DNA of 52,306 nt from Iphinoe sp. HA4291-MV1 (GTDB lineage: Bacteria; Cyanobacteriota; Cyanobacteriia; Cyanobacteriales; Nostocaceae). The stretch lies in contig JAHHHH010000052.1 of the NCBI GenBank assembly GCA_019359415.1, positions 1 to 52,306 on the forward strand. The letters are read 5' to 3'. Shown piece after piece: positions 16,523 through 26,139 of this stretch; positions within the stretch are counted from its first letter, which is position 1; each line of letters opens with the position of its first letter. The notes beneath the pieces were generated by a model. That model was not told the origin of the DNA. It made no database searches and was given only the letters and a program-made list of their open reading frames with translations. The translations under genes were made by a program, and so were the position numbers.

Positions 16523-18229
16523 TTAAATGCCGTGACTTTTCCCAATTACCCAATGACGTTTGAAAAAACGCGCTAAAGCCGATTCTTCCAAAGATAAATA
16601 AATTGGACGTCCATGAGGACAAGTTCGAGGATTACGCGTGCGTTGCCATTCATCTAAAAGTGTTTGCATTTCTTGTAAACTTAAGGGAGTACCGTTGCGA
16701 ATGGCACTACGACAAGCAACAGCGACTTGTGCAGTTTGCAAATCACCTCCCCAACTCAGTTCTAAAATCGCATCTGCACAGTCGTCTCGCTGTTGTAAAA
16801 GTGTGGGTACGCTGCGAACTGCCCAAAGTTGCTCACCAAAGGTTTCTATATCCAAACCAATGTGTTGCAGTTGCGATACTTGAGCCGGAGATAATTGATA
16901 GAGAATGATTGGAGGTTCGATGGAAATAATTTTCCAATCATCGCATAATTGCTCGTACAAAACTCGCTCATGGGCAATGTGCTGTTCCACTAACCACAGT
17001 CCACCAGGATGTTCTGCCACGATATAGGTGTTATTGACTTGAGCGACAGCTTTTAGTTGTAGAGACGTTGTATGCAACGTCTCTCCATGCGTTTTGTGTT
17101 CTTCACTAGGAATAGAACGATTGACATTGTATCCGTTTTTTTCTTCTGCGGCTTTGAGTAATTTACTGACTCGCGTTGTGTGAACAGCGTCTTTAACAGA
17201 CGTAGAATTGATACGGAGTGCTTGCTCGATCGCCTGGGTAATTTGTTCTTGCCAGTAACTGAGTTGGTTAAGATAAATTTCTGATTTTGCTGGGTTGCGG
17301 TTCCAGTTGATATGCTCTGGGGAAACGAATAGATGGAGGAGACAGACTGGATAGCGATCGCGTGGTAATGTGCGGTGAAATCCTGACAGAATAGTCTGCT
17401 CTAATTCCGATGACTTCACCATTCTTCCATTCACAGCAACTCGTACCCAGTCTGGACGATGGCGATGACAGCGATCGGGTAATCCTATTAGTAAATGTAA
17501 TCCTGAGTTCTGTGTTCTGAGTTCTGAGTTTTCAGGTAATGGTATTTCTAGTTTTAACTCTTGTAGATCAGCTTCTTTAACTTGATGTAGAATCTGGGGC
17601 AGTAATTGTCCTATTGAGACAGAGGGACTGAGGGTGAACCACTCTCGGTCATTATGCCAGACTTGCCAGGTAACATGAGGATGACACAGGGCGATTTGTT
17701 GAATTGTTGCTTGCACTGCTTTCATTTGCTGTGCTAGTGTTGGCAATGCCTCACGACGACCTGAACAATTTCCAAATAGATTTGAGACTGTCACAACTGT
17801 ACCAGGAGCGATCGCAGCAGCTTCTACGTACAATGCTTCTCCAGCGTAGCCATAGACAACTCGCCAACCACAATCTCCACCGAGTGGACGACTTAATATT
17901 TCTAAATCTGCTAGCGTCGTTAAACTATGCAACGCCTCTCCACGAAACCCCAAACTCGTAATTTTCCACAAATCTGCACAACTACTAATTTTACTGGTAC
18001 TGTGTGCCGTGGCTGCTTTGTGCAAGTCATCTAAGGTCATTCCACAACCATTATCTGCCACACGCACACGCCATTGCTGGGACCATAAGGAAACAACAAT
18101 TCGTGTTGCACCTGCATCTAGAGAATTTTCTACCAATTCTCGCACCACAGAGGCTAAAGAGTCGATGACCTCTCCGGCTGTAATAAGATGTACGACTTCT
18201 ACTGGTAAAGCTTGAATAGTTGACAACAT
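16523..18229 (-). CDS. mutL: DNA mismatch repair protein MutL
   Basis: MutL links mismatch recognition by MutS to strand removal. The 568-residue protein has an intact GHKL ATPase (ELVENSLDAGAT, DNGCGM, TAHSTSKI, SLGFRGEAL) and a C-terminal endonuclease-type domain. The DQHA-type motif reads EQHIAHERVLYE, with Glu for Asp, and is followed by ACRSAIRNG and CPHGRP. Two parts of the middle linker look repeat-derived yet stay in frame: ENSELRTQNSG (17510-17536) and GETLHTTSL over the hairpin AGAGACGTTG/CAACGTCTCT (17059-17082). The ATG start MLSTIQALP is canonical. Confidence 0.95.
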   Translation of the reverse strand: MLSTIQALPVEVVHLITAGEVIDSLASVVRELVENSLDAGATRIVVSLWSQQWRVRVADNGCGMTLDDLHKAATAHSTSKISSCADLWKITSLGFRGEALHSLTTLADLEILSRPLGGDCGWRVVYGYAGEALYVEAAAIAPGTVVTVSNLFGNCSGRREALPTLAQQMKAVQATIQQIALCHPHVTWQVWHNDREWFTLSPSVSIGQLLPQILHQVKEADLQELKLEIPLPENSELRTQNSGLHLLIGLPDRCHRHRPDWVRVAVNGRMVKSSELEQTILSGFHRTLPRDRYPVCLLHLFVSPEHINWNRNPAKSEIYLNQLSYWQEQITQAIEQALRINSTSVKDAVHTTRVSKLLKAAEEKNGYNVNRSIPSEEHKTHGETLHTTSLQLKAVAQVNNTYIVAEHPGGLWLVEQHIAHERVLYEQLCDDWKIISIEPPIILYQLSPAQVSQLQHIGLDIETFGEQLWAVRSVPTLLQQRDDCADAILELSWGGDLQTAQVAVACRSAIRNGTPLSLQEMQTLLDEWQRTRNPRTCPHGRPIYLSLEESALARFFKRHWVIGKSHGI

Positions 18230-18344
18230 AAATTACAGTGTAGAATACGAGTCATCTTTGTGGGGGAATTCCGAGCTATAAATTCAAAATTAAAATTCTC
18301 GTACCACAAGTTTGGAAGCTGGTATAGAATTTCCGGAGGATGTC

Positions 18345-19157
18345 ATGAAGTTGAAACAGTACTTATGGATTGGATTGCTAGTCATGGTACTGATACTCAG
18401 TGGATTGCCTGTCTATTCACAACAAAGCTTCTATAAAAAAGTAGGATTTCAAGTCTCAACTTTCGGGGCGTTGTCGGTTGGAGTCTATGATGGTGTGGCG
18501 ACTTTTGGAGACATCAAGCAGCAAGGGGACTTTGGTTTAGGAACCATTGAGGGATTGGACGGCGAACTGATAGCGCTTGATGGCAAGTTTTACCAGGTTA
18601 AAACGAATGGGGTTGCCTATCCAGTGAAAGACGAGATGAAGACACCGTTTGCTGCGGTAACGTTTTTTCGTAAGGAACGAACACTCCATCTTAAGGAACG
18701 CATGACTTATGAACTATTGCAGCAAGCAATTGATCAACAGCTTCCCTCCAAAAATCTTCCCTATGCAATTCGTATACAAGGAATTTTTCCATACCTAAAA
18801 GTTAGGAGCGTTCCGAAACAAAAACCTCCTTATCCAGTCTTAAGTGATGTGATTAGTCATTCGCAGACTATCTTTGAATTGCGAAACGTGCAGGGGACTC
18901 TCGTAGGATTCCGCCTACCGCAGTACTTTAAAAGCATGAATACAGCCGGTTATCACTTTCATCTTATAACCAGCGATGCTCCCAAGGGGAGCCGCCCAAA
19001 GGGCGATGGCGCAGAGCGCCCGCTACGCGAACGCAAAACAGGAGGACACTTACTGGATGGGGAATTCTTCAATACTGATGCTGAGATAGAAATGTTACAC
19101 GATTGGCACATTGCCTTGCCCAACAACGCATCATTTGAGCGAGCAACGCTAGATTGA
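18345..19157 (+). CDS. budA: Alpha-acetolactate decarboxylase, exported, with in-frame insert
   Basis: The enzyme converts acetolactate to acetoin. The ATG at 18345 follows CCGGAGGATGTC (GGAGG); a signal peptide (residues 1-24, ending VYSQQ) suggests export. Family motifs are FGDFGLGTIEGLDGELIALDG-like, GFRLP, GYHFHLITSD and GGHLLDG. By homology the metal ligands are His204, His206 and His235. The last two are normally 11 residues apart but here 29, because about 20 residues (APKGSRPKGDGAERPLRERK, 18978-19037) come from a palindromic repeat. The product may be altered or inactive. Confidence 0.9.
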   Translation: MKLKQYLWIGLLVMVLILSGLPVYSQQSFYKKVGFQVSTFGALSVGVYDGVATFGDIKQQGDFGLGTIEGLDGELIALDGKFYQVKTNGVAYPVKDEMKTPFAAVTFFRKERTLHLKERMTYELLQQAIDQQLPSKNLPYAIRIQGIFPYLKVRSVPKQKPPYPVLSDVISHSQTIFELRNVQGTLVGFRLPQYFKSMNTAGYHFHLITSDAPKGSRPKGDGAERPLRERKTGGHLLDGEFFNTDAEIEMLHDWHIALPNNASFERATLD

Positions 19158-19171
19158 CACTCTGCTCTCCA

Positions 19172-19278
19172 TGTAAGCTGAAAATCCGATAATTTGCACA
19201 CTACATTTAAATAAAACTCTTGTAGGGTGGGCATCTGATCCCCCCGAATTGTGCAAATTAAAGGCACAACAGCTTACA
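19172..19278. mobile_element. 107-bp MITE-like element
   Basis: Outer TGTAAGCTG/CAGCTTACA and inner AATTTGCACA/TGTGCAAATT inverted repeats give imperfect arms of about 29 bases. There is no coding capacity. Similar AAGCTGAAAA wording occurs just left of the MITE at 9711, perhaps a fragment of the same family. A target duplication is not evident. Confidence 0.45.
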
Positions 19279-19416
19279 ACAAAACCGAGTTGTAGAAACA
19301 AAACGTATGTGAGCTAGAGACAGGGTATGGAACTGTAATCTAAAAGCTATTCAAGCCTCATCAAAGATAGTCAATTTTGAGTAGGTATAGCGAAAAGATG
19401 CTAGAATAGTCAATAT

Positions 19417-19627
19417 CAGTAGATCACAAAGTTTTTTAGAAGCCCTGCCACATCAGCATTCCACCAAAACACTCGGACACAATAAAAGAACCTATTAATC
19501 AACATTTCAGCCAATACCGTTAGTTGCCCCAAAGCGATCGCTCTTAAACTAAAGCTGTTTGTCTCCTTGTCAGCGAGGGCACAAACCCTCATTCTTACGT
19601 CAGTTTCGGAAAGTTTGTGATCTACTG
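19417..19627. mobile_element. 211-bp diverged relative of the 212-bp MITE
   Basis: The ends CAGTAGATCACAAA/TTTGTGATCTACTG match the pattern of the 212-bp MITE, and the element is flanked by a 5-bp duplication AATAT (19412-19416, 19628-19632). The interior shares blocks such as AGCGATCGCTC and CAAACCCTCATTCTT in the same order but lacks the 40-bp palindrome. This points to an older or different branch moved by the same kind of transposase. Confidence 0.82.
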
Positions 19628-19632
19628 AATAT

Positions 19633-19921
19633 ATTAACGGTTAACAACCGTGCTGTCAGAGGATAACCCTTCCAGCAAACGACTGGCGTTTGATAAACGT
19701 GCCACAGGCGAAGTGCAAGCTCCACAGACAGAGGATCGTTAGTAGCCCCTCAAAAGCAGTTTTTCAATAGCTGTCAGTTAGACAGTGTTAGCCTGTGGAC
19801 TGGTTAACGCGCCCCGTTGCCAGGATAAAGCAGGAAGTAAACGAAACTCAGACTTTGTTGCATAGCTTTGATAAGCTTTGACTAATTCTGAGTAGGATTT
19901 ATGTAACGGAACGAAGACAAA
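19633..19921 (+). other. Non-coding stretch, possible tnpB 3' remnant
   Basis: No intact gene. The segment around 19780-19860 (GTTAGCCTGTGGACTGG ... AAAGCAGGAAG) loosely resembles 30-85 at the window start, and both could be tnpB tails with their overlapping guide-RNA region. Short open frames here have no recognisable motif. Confidence 0.25.
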
Positions 19922-19931
19922 CGTTCCAAGT

Positions 19932-20023
19932 CAATACTGCTCGGTTAAGAATAGTTGAGCTGCCAGAAACCCGGTTTCTTAAAGAAACCGGGTTTCTAAT
20001 TTTTGCTTATCCGAGCAGTATTG
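19932..20023. mobile_element. 92-bp palindromic element with 10-bp target duplication
   Basis: CAATACTGCTCGGTTAAG (19932-19949) is inverted with one mismatch at 20006-20023. The direct repeat CGTTCCAAGT flanks it at 19922-19931 and 20024-20033. Inside is the common palindrome GAAACCCGGTTTCTT-A-AAGAAACCGGGTTTC. It has the structure of a very short MITE, different from the 5-bp-duplication family. Confidence 0.8.
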
Positions 20024-20194
20024 CGTTCCAAGTGAGTTAAGGTATTATAACTTTTTTATATAATTTTATTTAAATTAAAAATATTTAATCTTACTTATTT
20101 AAACTTAAAAAGAAATATGTATTAATTTTAAAAAACCCTGAGAAAAATCGGTTTTTTGGTAGATTTCAGGTGATGTCAAGAATGAGAAGTACGT

Positions 20195-20542
20195 ATGACA
20201 AACTTGTTATTAGGAGACTTAACACCCCAAACCGATGCACATGACCTCAAGTCTCGTTTGCAGTGGGGACAACCAGCTTTTACTATTATTGATGTGCGTG
20301 AACGTCAAACGTACAATCAAGGACATATTTCAGGAGCAATTCCGCTTCCTGTAAGTCAACTTGTAGAAAGAGCAACAATTTCCCTAGCTAAAGAGCGCGA
20401 TATCTATATTTACGGTGACAGTGACGAGCAATCAGCTAATGCAGCAAAAGCACTGCGCGATGCTGGATTTAGCCGTGTATCAGAACTGACAGGCGGTTTT
20501 TCTGGTTGGAAAGCAGCTGGTGGTTCCACAGAAGAAGTTTAA
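20195..20542 (+). CDS. Rhodanese-like domain protein lacking the active Cys
   Basis: The 115-residue protein is a single rhodanese domain: IIDVRERQTYNQGHISGAIP at 31-50 and GGFSGWKAAGG at 100-110. The sulfur-carrying Cys loop (normally C-x-x-G-x-R/S) is replaced by YGDSDEQS at 73-80, and the protein contains no Cys at all. It cannot be a sulfurtransferase by the usual mechanism and may act as a binding domain. The start is the ATG at 20195 in an AT-rich leader. Nearby genes give no clue to a partner. Confidence 0.88.
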   Translation: MTNLLLGDLTPQTDAHDLKSRLQWGQPAFTIIDVRERQTYNQGHISGAIPLPVSQLVERATISLAKERDIYIYGDSDEQSANAAKALRDAGFSRVSELTGGFSGWKAAGGSTEEV

Positions 20543-20604
20543 CAATTATCAGTTAACAGTTACCAGTTTTTGTTCACTGTTAACTGATAACTGTTAACTG
20601 ATTT

Positions 20605-21651
20605 CTATGACTCCATCATAGCTAGAGCCTTATTGGGTTGCAGGTTTAGCAACCCATTCAATAGGGACAGTGGTCGTTGTCTGTGGGGCCAAGCAAAAGC
20701 ATGACGGAATGCTGCATCCTGACAGGCTTGTAGCTGTTTAAAGTTAATAATGTCGTAAGTTAAGAGATTCTCATACTCAAAAGGTAGACGCACATTGTGC
20801 AAGCCAGCATTATCAGTACAAATAGCGATGTCTACCCCTGCATCAAAACAACGGTCAAACACTAACTTGAGTTGACGTATATCCTGCAAAGTACCAGTTT
20901 TTAGGTAGGTTGTGGGGCAAACTTCTAAACACTGACCTCGCTGTTGCACATTTTTGAGCAACTCTGGATATAGCAGAGGAATTTGGATGCCATGACCAAT
21001 CCGCATCAGATACGGTAAAAGTTGGGGATAACATCCAGCAGTTGTTTCGTAAAGGTGTCCTGTGGTGTTGAGTCCAAGCGATCGCGCGTAATTATACAAG
21101 CTTACCCATTCGTCCATGCGCTCTGCAAAATAGGTATCTCCCCCAGCCACGTCTATTGCACAAACATACTGTCTGTTTTGCGCTGCTAAATCAACAATCG
21201 CCTGATTCACCTCAAAGGGTAGACGCGAGTGCATACAAAGAATTTGGCTGGTAACAATGGGATATTCTGGGAGTTTGCTTGCTTTACCCACAACTTCCAC
21301 AATTTCCGCCATCATATCAATTCTCTGTGATTGACTCAGATGCTCTGGTGTTCGCAGATAAGGGGTATAGCGCAACTCCAAATAAGCCAAGTTTTCAAAA
21401 ATATAAGCACCCCTGAGCAAGCGATAGATGAAGTAAGGCAAAGTCTCCAAAGTTTGCACGCTTTCCACCAAGGTATGCAACTCCAAATACTCATTTAGAG
21501 TGTTGCGTGGACGCGTGTAGAAATCTTCAAATGCTAAATAATCAGCAAAGCGGGAAATCAACTCGGGCGAATGACGTTCAAAGTACCGCCATAAAATACG
21601 AGGTACAACCGATCCACCCAGATGCCTATGTAGTTCTGCGTATAGAGTCAT
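20605..21651 (-). CDS. Adenosine deaminase-like amidohydrolase
   Basis: The 348-residue protein follows the adenosine deaminase fold: metal-binding ELHRHLGG (His8, His10), then TGHLYE, RIGHG and a final Asp in CTDNAG. Several blocks depart from true adenosine deaminases: HAGE is HLYE (Glu kept), CPTSN is CPTTY and TDDP is TDNA. The metal-centre residues survive, so it is probably an active deaminase or hydrolase on a nucleoside-like compound, but the substrate should not be assumed. It is convergent with the rhodanese gene and divergent from purA. Confidence 0.85.
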   Translation of the reverse strand: MTLYAELHRHLGGSVVPRILWRYFERHSPELISRFADYLAFEDFYTRPRNTLNEYLELHTLVESVQTLETLPYFIYRLLRGAYIFENLAYLELRYTPYLRTPEHLSQSQRIDMMAEIVEVVGKASKLPEYPIVTSQILCMHSRLPFEVNQAIVDLAAQNRQYVCAIDVAGGDTYFAERMDEWVSLYNYARSLGLNTTGHLYETTAGCYPQLLPYLMRIGHGIQIPLLYPELLKNVQQRGQCLEVCPTTYLKTGTLQDIRQLKLVFDRCFDAGVDIAICTDNAGLHNVRLPFEYENLLTYDIINFKQLQACQDAAFRHAFAWPHRQRPLSLLNGLLNLQPNKALAMMES

Positions 21652-21867
21652 AGCGGTCTTTTAACAAAACTAAAAATTTTAATTATTATTAACAGTAACA
21701 AATAAAATAAAAAAACAAGCTATGGGTGAAGGAGATTTGATGAGACTTTCTTATCTCACACTGGTGACCAGAAAAAGGATGTGGGATGGTGAGATAGACA
21801 AATGTTTCTTAAATTCTTGACAAAGCTCAATAAATCTGCTATAAATAGTCCTTTGTGCAAACTTTAG

Positions 21868-23226
<1,359 letters not shown>

Positions 23227-23279
23227 TCAGTGCTTATGCTGAGTCATAATATCAAAATCTAAGATCCGAAAACCCGAAA

Positions 23280-23879
23280 ATGGAGCTAACAGTCGATTGT
23301 CAGAAGCGACCAGAAGGCAGTAAGCCCAATGCTTTGCGCCATTCTGGGAAAATTCCCGCCAATTTGTACGGTCATAAAGGTACCGAGTCGATTTCTCTCG
23401 TCCTTGATGCTAAGGTTGTTGAGCGTCTGCTCATTAAGGCTTCGGTTAACAACACTTTGATTGACCTCAATATTACTGATATTCCTTGGCGCGGGAAAAC
23501 CTTACTACGGGAAGTTCAGTCTCATCCAGCAAAACATACGCCTTACCACCTCAGCTTTTTTGCCGTTGCAGGTCACGGCGATACAGATGTGGGAGTACCT
23601 GTGCATTTTGTCGGAGAACCAGTGGGTGTGAAGCAAGAAGGTGGTGTCTTAGACACGCACATTACACTTTTACCGCTGCGTTGTGCACCGGAAAACATTC
23701 CTGAAGCGATTGAGGTTGATGTCTCTAACCTGCACATAGGAGACAGTTTGATCGTTGAGCAACTCTCCCTACCTACAGGAGCAAAATACATGGGTGAGCC
23801 AGGACAATCTGTTCTTACTATTTTGCCCCCTCAAGTCAGTTCTGATACAGGAACAGAATCAGTAACTGAAGAAAGCTAA
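23280..23879 (+). CDS. rplY: 50S ribosomal protein L25 (Ctc form)
   Basis: L25 binds 5S rRNA in the large subunit. The 199-residue protein is the long Ctc type: an N-terminal RNA-binding barrel ([17 protein letters not shown], residues 18-34; LLREVQSHP) and a C-terminal TL5-like beta domain ([17 protein letters not shown] ... LPPQV), then a short acidic tail. A Rho-independent terminator lies 22 bases downstream, so the purA-rplY unit probably ends here. Confidence 0.95.
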   Translation: MELTVDCQKRPEGSKPNALRHSGKIPANLYGHKGTESISLVLDAKVVERLLIKASVNNTLIDLNITDIPWRGKTLLREVQSHPAKHTPYHLSFFAVAGHGDTDVGVPVHFVGEPVGVKQEGGVLDTHITLLPLRCAPENIPEAIEVDVSNLHIGDSLIVEQLSLPTGAKYMGEPGQSVLTILPPQVSSDTGTESVTEES

Positions 23880-23901
23880 AGTTTGATATAGTTACCGAAG
23901 A

Positions 23902-23929
23902 AACCAGGGGGCATACCTCTGGTTTTTTT
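23902..23929 (+). terminator. Rho-independent terminator after rplY
   Basis: AACCAGGGG-GCATA-CCTCTGGTT forms a 9-bp stem with one G-T pair, followed by a run of T to 23929. It closes the purA-rplY unit before the kinase gene. Confidence 0.85.
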
Positions 23930-23962
23930 GTTATGTAAACTGTAGAGGCGCAGAAAAAAGAG

Positions 23963-25510
23963 ATGGTAGAGGTTTCTATTCCCCCTTTAATTCAGCAGAT
24001 GTTGCAGCCTGAGTTTTATCCGCATCAGGTGAAGGAACCTATTCAGTTGGTTCAGACGCATATTTCTTATGTGCTGTTGACTGGGGATTATGCTTATAAG
24101 GTGAAAAAGCCAGCCAATTTTGGTTTTTTGGATTTTTCAACTCTAGAGAAGCGGCGACATTTTTGCCAAGAAGAATTACGTTTAAATCAGCGGGGTGCTG
24201 CGGAACTTTATTTGGAGGTGCTCCCTTGTACCGTTGTAGGGGAAAAGTACCAACTCGGAGGAACGGGAGAACCAGTGGAATATGTGCTGAAAATGGTTCA
24301 GTTTCCCAATGAGACGCTGCTTAGCAAAATATTTGAGCAGGGTCAGTTAAATGAGGCACTCCTGGAAGAGTTGGGACGGGTAGTAGCCCAATACCATAAC
24401 ACGAAAACTGTAACGAATGATTATATTCGCTCTTTTGGTGAAGTGGAGCAAGTTCGGGCTGCGTTTGACGAGAATTACGAGCAAACTCAAAAGTATATTG
24501 GTGGTCCCCAGACGCAGAAGCAGTTTGAGGAAACAAAGCAATACACAGATAAATTTTTTGCAGAACGTCGCGAACTCTTTAACAGCAGAATTCAAAATAA
24601 CTATATTCGAGAATGTCACGGGGATTTGCACCTGGGAAATATTTGCTTGTGGAAAGATAAAATTTGGCTGTTTGACTGCATTGAGTTTAATGAGCCGTTT
24701 CGTTTTGTCGATGTGATGTTTGACATTGCTTATGCTGTCATGGATTTGGAAGGTCAGCAACGTCAAGATTTGAGTAATGCTTATTTAAATACTTACCTTG
24801 AGACAACTGGCGATTGGGAAGGGTTACAGGTCTTGCCCATTTATTTAAACCGTCAATCCTATGTCAGGGCAAAGGTGACATCATTCTTGTTAGATGACCC
24901 GAGTGTATCCTCTTCAGTGAAACAGGAGGTGGCAAAAAAAGCAGCTAATTACTATAAGCTGGCTTGGGAATATACAAAACCTCGTCAAGGACGTCTGATT
25001 TTGATGTCGGGTGTGTCGGGTTCTGGTAAAAGTACGACAGCGCGGTATTTAGCTCGTCAACTGGGAGCAATTCAAATTCGGTCGGATGCGGTGCGAAAAC
25101 ATTTGGCGGGAATTCCGTTAATGGAACGCGGTGGTGATGATTTGTACACAACTGAGATGACTCAGAAAACTTATGCAAGGCTGTTGGAATTGGGAATTTT
25201 GTTGGCAAAAGAAGGATATATAGTGATTTTGGATGCTAAGTATGACCGACAGCAGTTGCGTGAAGAGGTCATCACCTCTGCTGTTGAGCATCAACTTCCT
25301 CTCCAAATTATCTCTTGCACAGCACCATCCGAAGTTTTGCAACAACGACTGGATGACCGTACTGGTGATATTGCTGATGCGACTGCTGATTTATTAGCGT
25401 CTCAACTTCAGCAAGCTGAACCTTTGAGCGAAAAAGAAAAACCACTCGCCAAAATTTTGGATACGACTCAACCAATAGAGGCACAATTAAAGGATATAAT
25501 TCGGCGATAG
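23963..25510 (+). CDS. Aminoglycoside phosphotransferase-like / AAA kinase two-domain protein
   Basis: This 515-residue protein pairs two domains of the COG2187/COG0645 type. The N-terminal kinase-like domain (1-330) has YVLLTGDYAYKVKKP, CHGDLHLGNI (catalytic loop) and WLFDCIEFN (metal-binding Asp). The C-terminal P-loop nucleotide-kinase domain has LMSGVSGSGKST around 350 and IQIRSDAVRKHL. Substrates of this family are not settled; small-molecule phosphorylation is inferred. The ATG at 23963 lies after the rplY terminator. The next gene starts 10 bases past its stop, so the two are likely co-transcribed. Confidence 0.85.
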   Translation: MVEVSIPPLIQQMLQPEFYPHQVKEPIQLVQTHISYVLLTGDYAYKVKKPANFGFLDFSTLEKRRHFCQEELRLNQRGAAELYLEVLPCTVVGEKYQLGGTGEPVEYVLKMVQFPNETLLSKIFEQGQLNEALLEELGRVVAQYHNTKTVTNDYIRSFGEVEQVRAAFDENYEQTQKYIGGPQTQKQFEETKQYTDKFFAERRELFNSRIQNNYIRECHGDLHLGNICLWKDKIWLFDCIEFNEPFRFVDVMFDIAYAVMDLEGQQRQDLSNAYLNTYLETTGDWEGLQVLPIYLNRQSYVRAKVTSFLLDDPSVSSSVKQEVAKKAANYYKLAWEYTKPRQGRLILMSGVSGSGKSTTARYLARQLGAIQIRSDAVRKHLAGIPLMERGGDDLYTTEMTQKTYARLLELGILLAKEGYIVILDAKYDRQQLREEVITSAVEHQLPLQIISCTAPSEVLQQRLDDRTGDIADATADLLASQLQQAEPLSEKEKPLAKILDTTQPIEAQLKDIIRR

Positions 25511-25520
25511 GCTACATTTT

Positions 25521-26015
25521 ATGGCATCACCAAAGCTAAACCTCTCAGCAAACTTCATCACTCAAATTCTATTAGGGTTATTTTTCACACTTACATTTTT
25601 GAGTACGGGATACGACCCAGCCCTCAGTATTTTTTTAGGTGTATTGGGTGGTTTTGCCCTAGGCTGGGTGACAGCATCAACAAAAGCTGGACCTCAGACA
25701 TCTACAGTAGCTACCTCTGAGGGTGTTGATGCAGGCTTGAAGTATTGGTTATTTTTCTTACTCGGCTTTGTGTTTGTAGGGTATCAACCACCCATGAGTA
25801 TCTTCCTAGGTGCGATCGCCGGTGTCGGCGGAGGTTGGATTATTGCTTGGTGGCAAAGCAAGGAAGAATCAAAAACTCAGCTCCCACAAGAAGAACTGGA
25901 AGAAACTGAAGCTGAAATTAGTAGTGAAAGACCAAACAGACGGCAAATTAGGAAAACCACTCGCCGTTATCGTCGCCGTCCTGGAAGTATTAATTTCAGG
26001 TTTTGGGAAAGGTAG
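25521..26015 (+). CDS. Small membrane protein with internal duplication
   Basis: The 164-residue protein has two similar hydrophobic halves. Residues 14-51 read LLGLFFTLTFLSTGYDP then ALSIFLGVLGGFALGW; residues 75-112 read LFFLLGFVFVGYQP then PMSIFLGAIAGVGGGW. This suggests duplication of a hairpin of two membrane helices. The C-terminus is charged, first Glu-rich (EELEETEAEI) then Arg-rich (RRYRRRPG). The family is unnamed to me. It follows the kinase gene by 10 bases and is probably its operon partner. Confidence 0.8.
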   Translation: MASPKLNLSANFITQILLGLFFTLTFLSTGYDPALSIFLGVLGGFALGWVTASTKAGPQTSTVATSEGVDAGLKYWLFFLLGFVFVGYQPPMSIFLGAIAGVGGGWIIAWWQSKEESKTQLPQEELEETEAEISSERPNRRQIRKTTRRYRRRPGSINFRFWER

Positions 26016-26023
26016 GTGAAATA

Positions 26024-26050
26024 GGCAATGGGCAATGGGCAATGGGCATT
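26024..26050 (+). repeat. Heptamer repeat GGGCAAT
   Basis: Three to four tandem copies of the 7-base unit GGGCAAT/GGGCATT lie just past the membrane-protein stop. The same unit appears inverted at 40018-40052 and in 30358-30400. Confidence 0.7.
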
Positions 26051-26139
26051 GGATTCTTAATTTTGAACTTTGAATGAGCGAATTTTGAATTGTTTAGTCT
26101 CCTTGTCCCCCTAGTCATGCTAAGTGAAAAATTTGCCAA

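Noticed and set aside
16523-18229. MutL active-site loss because DQHA reads EQHI
   Set aside because: Glu keeps the acidic group, the other endonuclease motifs remain, and this may be the normal cyanobacterial form.
19633-19921. RNase P RNA or tmRNA in the long gap
   Set aside because: Key conserved segments of those RNAs were not found; loose similarity to a tnpB tail is the better, still weak, reading.
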